Source of the DNA: an uncultured Prevotellaceae bacterium
Lineage (GTDB): Bacteria > Bacteroidota > Bacteroidia > Bacteroidales > Bacteroidaceae
DNA length: 44,284 nucleotides
Assembly (NCBI GenBank): GCA_902788605.1
Contig: CADAKX010000019.1
Span: 1 to 44,284 of the forward strand
Direction of reading: 5' to 3'
Shown one piece after another: positions 42,752-44,284 of this stretch. Every line of letters starts with the position of its first letter. Position 1 is the first letter of the stretch. A program made the translations under genes and the position numbers. The notes under the pieces were generated by a model. The model saw only the letters and a program-made list of their open reading frames with translations. It did not search any database and was not told where the DNA came from.

Positions 42752-44284
42752 ATGAAACATCAGTTGCGTAGTGCTGTATGCACAGAAGGAAGAAGAATGG
42801 CTGGCGCCCGTGCTCTATGGGTGGCCACGGGTATGAAACGCGAGCAGTTTGGCAAACCTATTATTGCCGTCGTCAACTCGTTTACCCAGTTTGTGCCTGG
42901 TCATACACATCTTCACGAAATCGGTCAGATCGTTCGCGAGGAAATCGAGAAGATGGGCTGCTATGCGGCTGAATTTAACACAATCGCCATCGACGACGGC
43001 ATCGCCATGGGACACGACGGTATGCTCTACAGTCTGCCCTCACGCGACATCATCGCCGACTCGGTGGAATATATGGTCAACGCCCACAAGGCCGACGCCA
43101 TGATCTGCATCTCGAACTGCGACAAGGTGACGCCAGGCATGCTGATGGCCTCGATGCGACTGAACATCCCTACGGTATTCTGTAGCGGTGGTCCCATGGA
43201 GGCTGGCAAATGGCGCGGCGAGAATGCGGACCTGATTACAGCAATGATCAAGGGTGCCGACCCCTCGGTTTCTGACGAGGAGATGGCTGAGATAGAGGGC
43301 TGTGCTTGTCCTGGCTGTGGCTCATGCTCTGGCATGTTTACAGCCAACTCGATGAACTCGCTGACAGAGGCCATCGGACTATCGCTCCCAGGAAACGGTA
43401 CTATCCTGGCTACACACACCAACCGCATCGAACTCTTCAAGGCTGCTGCCCGTCAGGTGGTCAAGAACGCCTTGGCCTACTATGAGGATGGCGACGAGAG
43501 CGTTCTGCCTCGTAATATCGCCACACGCAAGGCTTTCATGAACGCAATGGCGCTGGATATCGCCATGGGCGGAAGTACCAACACCGTACTGCACCTCTTG
43601 GCTGTGGCTCAGGAGGCTGGCGCCGACTTCACCATGAAGGATATCGACGAGTTGAGTCGCCGCGTGCCTTGTCTGTGCAAACTGGCTCCTAACACGCAGA
43701 AATACAGCGTACAGGAGTGCGGTCGTGCCGGCGGTATCCTGGGCATTCTCAACGAACTGAACAAGGGCGGCCTCATCGATGGCTCTGCTCCACGTGTGGA
43801 TGGCATGACGCTCGGCGAGGCCATGGAGAAATATGATATTACGAGGTACGAGAATAGTTCTGACGATAAAGGTAACCTCGCACCTCGCACCTCGTACCTC
43901 GAACCTCGAAGCATCTACTTCTCCGCTCCCGGCAACCGCTTCTCAACGAAGATGGGCTCGCAGTCGGAACAATGGCCATCGCTCGACACCGATCGTGCCA
44001 ATGGCTGTATCCGCGACCTTGAGCACGCCTACACCAAGGACGGTGGACTGGCTGTTCTCTTTGGAAACATTGCTCAGGATGGATGCGTGGTCAAGACAGC
44101 TGGCGTGGACGAGAGCCTCTGGCACTTCGAAGGACCTGCTGTGGTGTTCGACTCTCAGGAGGACGCCTGCGAGGGTATCCTGGGTGGCAAGGTGAAGAGT
44201 GGCGACTGCGTCGTCATCACGCACGAAGGTCCCAAGGGTGGTCCTGGCATGCAGGAGATGCTCTACCCCACCTCTTATATCAAG
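42752..44284 (+). CDS. ilvD: Dihydroxy-acid dehydratase, 3' end outside the window
   Basis: The first 511 codons of an iron-sulfur dehydratase that makes 2-oxo acids for valine, isoleucine and leucine synthesis. Signatures: [10 protein letters not shown] near the start, [23 protein letters not shown] and [20 protein letters not shown] (cluster-ligand cysteines), then [17 protein letters not shown]. Between EKYDIT and SAPGNRF about 13 more residues are present than I expect from Bacteroides IlvD. They are encoded by a heptamer tract (43874-43908) and its upstream inverted segment, in frame. About 90 to 100 residues should follow beyond the right edge. The ilv genes next in line may lie there. 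Confidence 0.93.
   Translation, partial: MKHQLRSAVCTEGRRMAGARALWVATGMKREQFGKPIIAVVNSFTQFVPGHTHLHEIGQIVREEIEKMGCYAAEFNTIAIDDGIAMGHDGMLYSLPSRDIIADSVEYMVNAHKADAMICISNCDKVTPGMLMASMRLNIPTVFCSGGPMEAGKWRGENADLITAMIKGADPSVSDEEMAEIEGCACPGCGSCSGMFTANSMNSLTEAIGLSLPGNGTILATHTNRIELFKAAARQVVKNALAYYEDGDESVLPRNIATRKAFMNAMALDIAMGGSTNTVLHLLAVAQEAGADFTMKDIDELSRRVPCLCKLAPNTQKYSVQECGRAGGILGILNELNKGGLIDGSAPRVDGMTLGEAMEKYDITRYENSSDDKGNLAPRTSYLEPRSIYFSAPGNRFSTKMGSQSEQWPSLDTDRANGCIRDLEHAYTKDGGLAVLFGNIAQDGCVVKTAGVDESLWHFEGPAVVFDSQEDACEGILGGKVKSGDCVVITHEGPKGGPGMQEMLYPTSYIK
43842..43908. repeat. Heptanucleotide tract and inverted segment inside ilvD
   Basis: Five units of NACCTCG in exact 7-nt phase (43874-43908). An 11-nt stretch upstream (43842-43852) is perfectly complementary to part of the tract (43891-43901), so a hairpin can form. 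The reading frame of ilvD stays open throughout. Confidence 0.8.

Overview
The window looks like a chromosomal segment of a Bacteroidales bacterium, most likely Prevotella/Segatella-like. The reasons are repeated promoters of the Bacteroidetes type (a -7 box TAnnTTTG, often with a TTTG box about 19-23 nt upstream), little use of Shine-Dalgarno sites, a gene content typical of that order (SPFH plus Arc-like pair, TSCPD protein, C69 and exported C1 peptidases, a second LeuA-like synthase in the leu operon) and a 32-residue smalltalk-type peptide. No organism search was possible.

Layout. 1-345: promoter and leader of a leftward unit that leaves the window. 346-2688: MscS-type channel. 2702-9508 (minus): leucine operon leuA-leuC-leuD-leuA2-leuB plus a TPR gene, read from one promoter near 9550. 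9629-16841: patatin-like lipase divergent from pepP and an exported C1 peptidase, then recJ and recQ. 16849-18541: LolA-like protein, a probable small RNA (17605-17741, minus) and a flavodoxin-like protein. 18551-18900: two identical tRNA-Arg(ACG) genes and strong hairpins. 18971-23554 (minus): cstA, a small beta-barrel protein, nadC and a C69 dipeptidase. 23640-25316: a gene-poor, repeat-rich stretch with a double-glycine leader-like peptide, a smalltalk-like peptide, inverted repeats, heptanucleotide tracts and two paralogous small RNA genes. 25317-28397 (minus): a complete DpnII-type (GATC) restriction-modification cluster with dpnD. 28525-30414: small orphan ORFs and an AAA/DUF4143 ATPase lying between 47-bp direct repeats. 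30555-34065: S41 lipoprotein peptidase and GH10-like hydrolase. 34194-37384: carB with two frameshifting deletions. 37578-40297: SPFH, Arc-like, DUF1648, TSCPD and a carboxypeptidase-regulatory-like protein. 40411-44284: PBP1A and the 5' part of ilvD.

The most unusual signal is a set of degenerate but strictly 7-nt-periodic tracts with different unit sequences at eight places (about 15.09, 21.54, 23.68, 24.16, 24.59, 24.98, 38.53 and 43.87 kb). They sit between genes, run into stop or start codons, and in one case lie in frame inside ilvD. They recall the short tandemly repeated repetitive heptamers of cyanobacteria, but I know of no description for this group. Other notable points are the twin small RNA genes with compensatory stem changes, a large nested hairpin in the 5' leader of the restriction-modification operon, 10-bp-phased AGATCAAAA repeats carrying GATC (the system's own target) between the dpnD promoter and a divergent promoter, the 47-bp direct repeats around the ATPase cassette, and a palindromic repeat inside the second LeuA-like gene.

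Functionally, the backbone is amino-acid synthesis (leu, ilvD), pyrimidine/arginine precursor (carB), NAD synthesis (nadC), DNA repair (recJ, recQ), wall synthesis (PBP1A) and exported proteolysis. The 23.6-30.5 kb stretch is accessory and defence-related.
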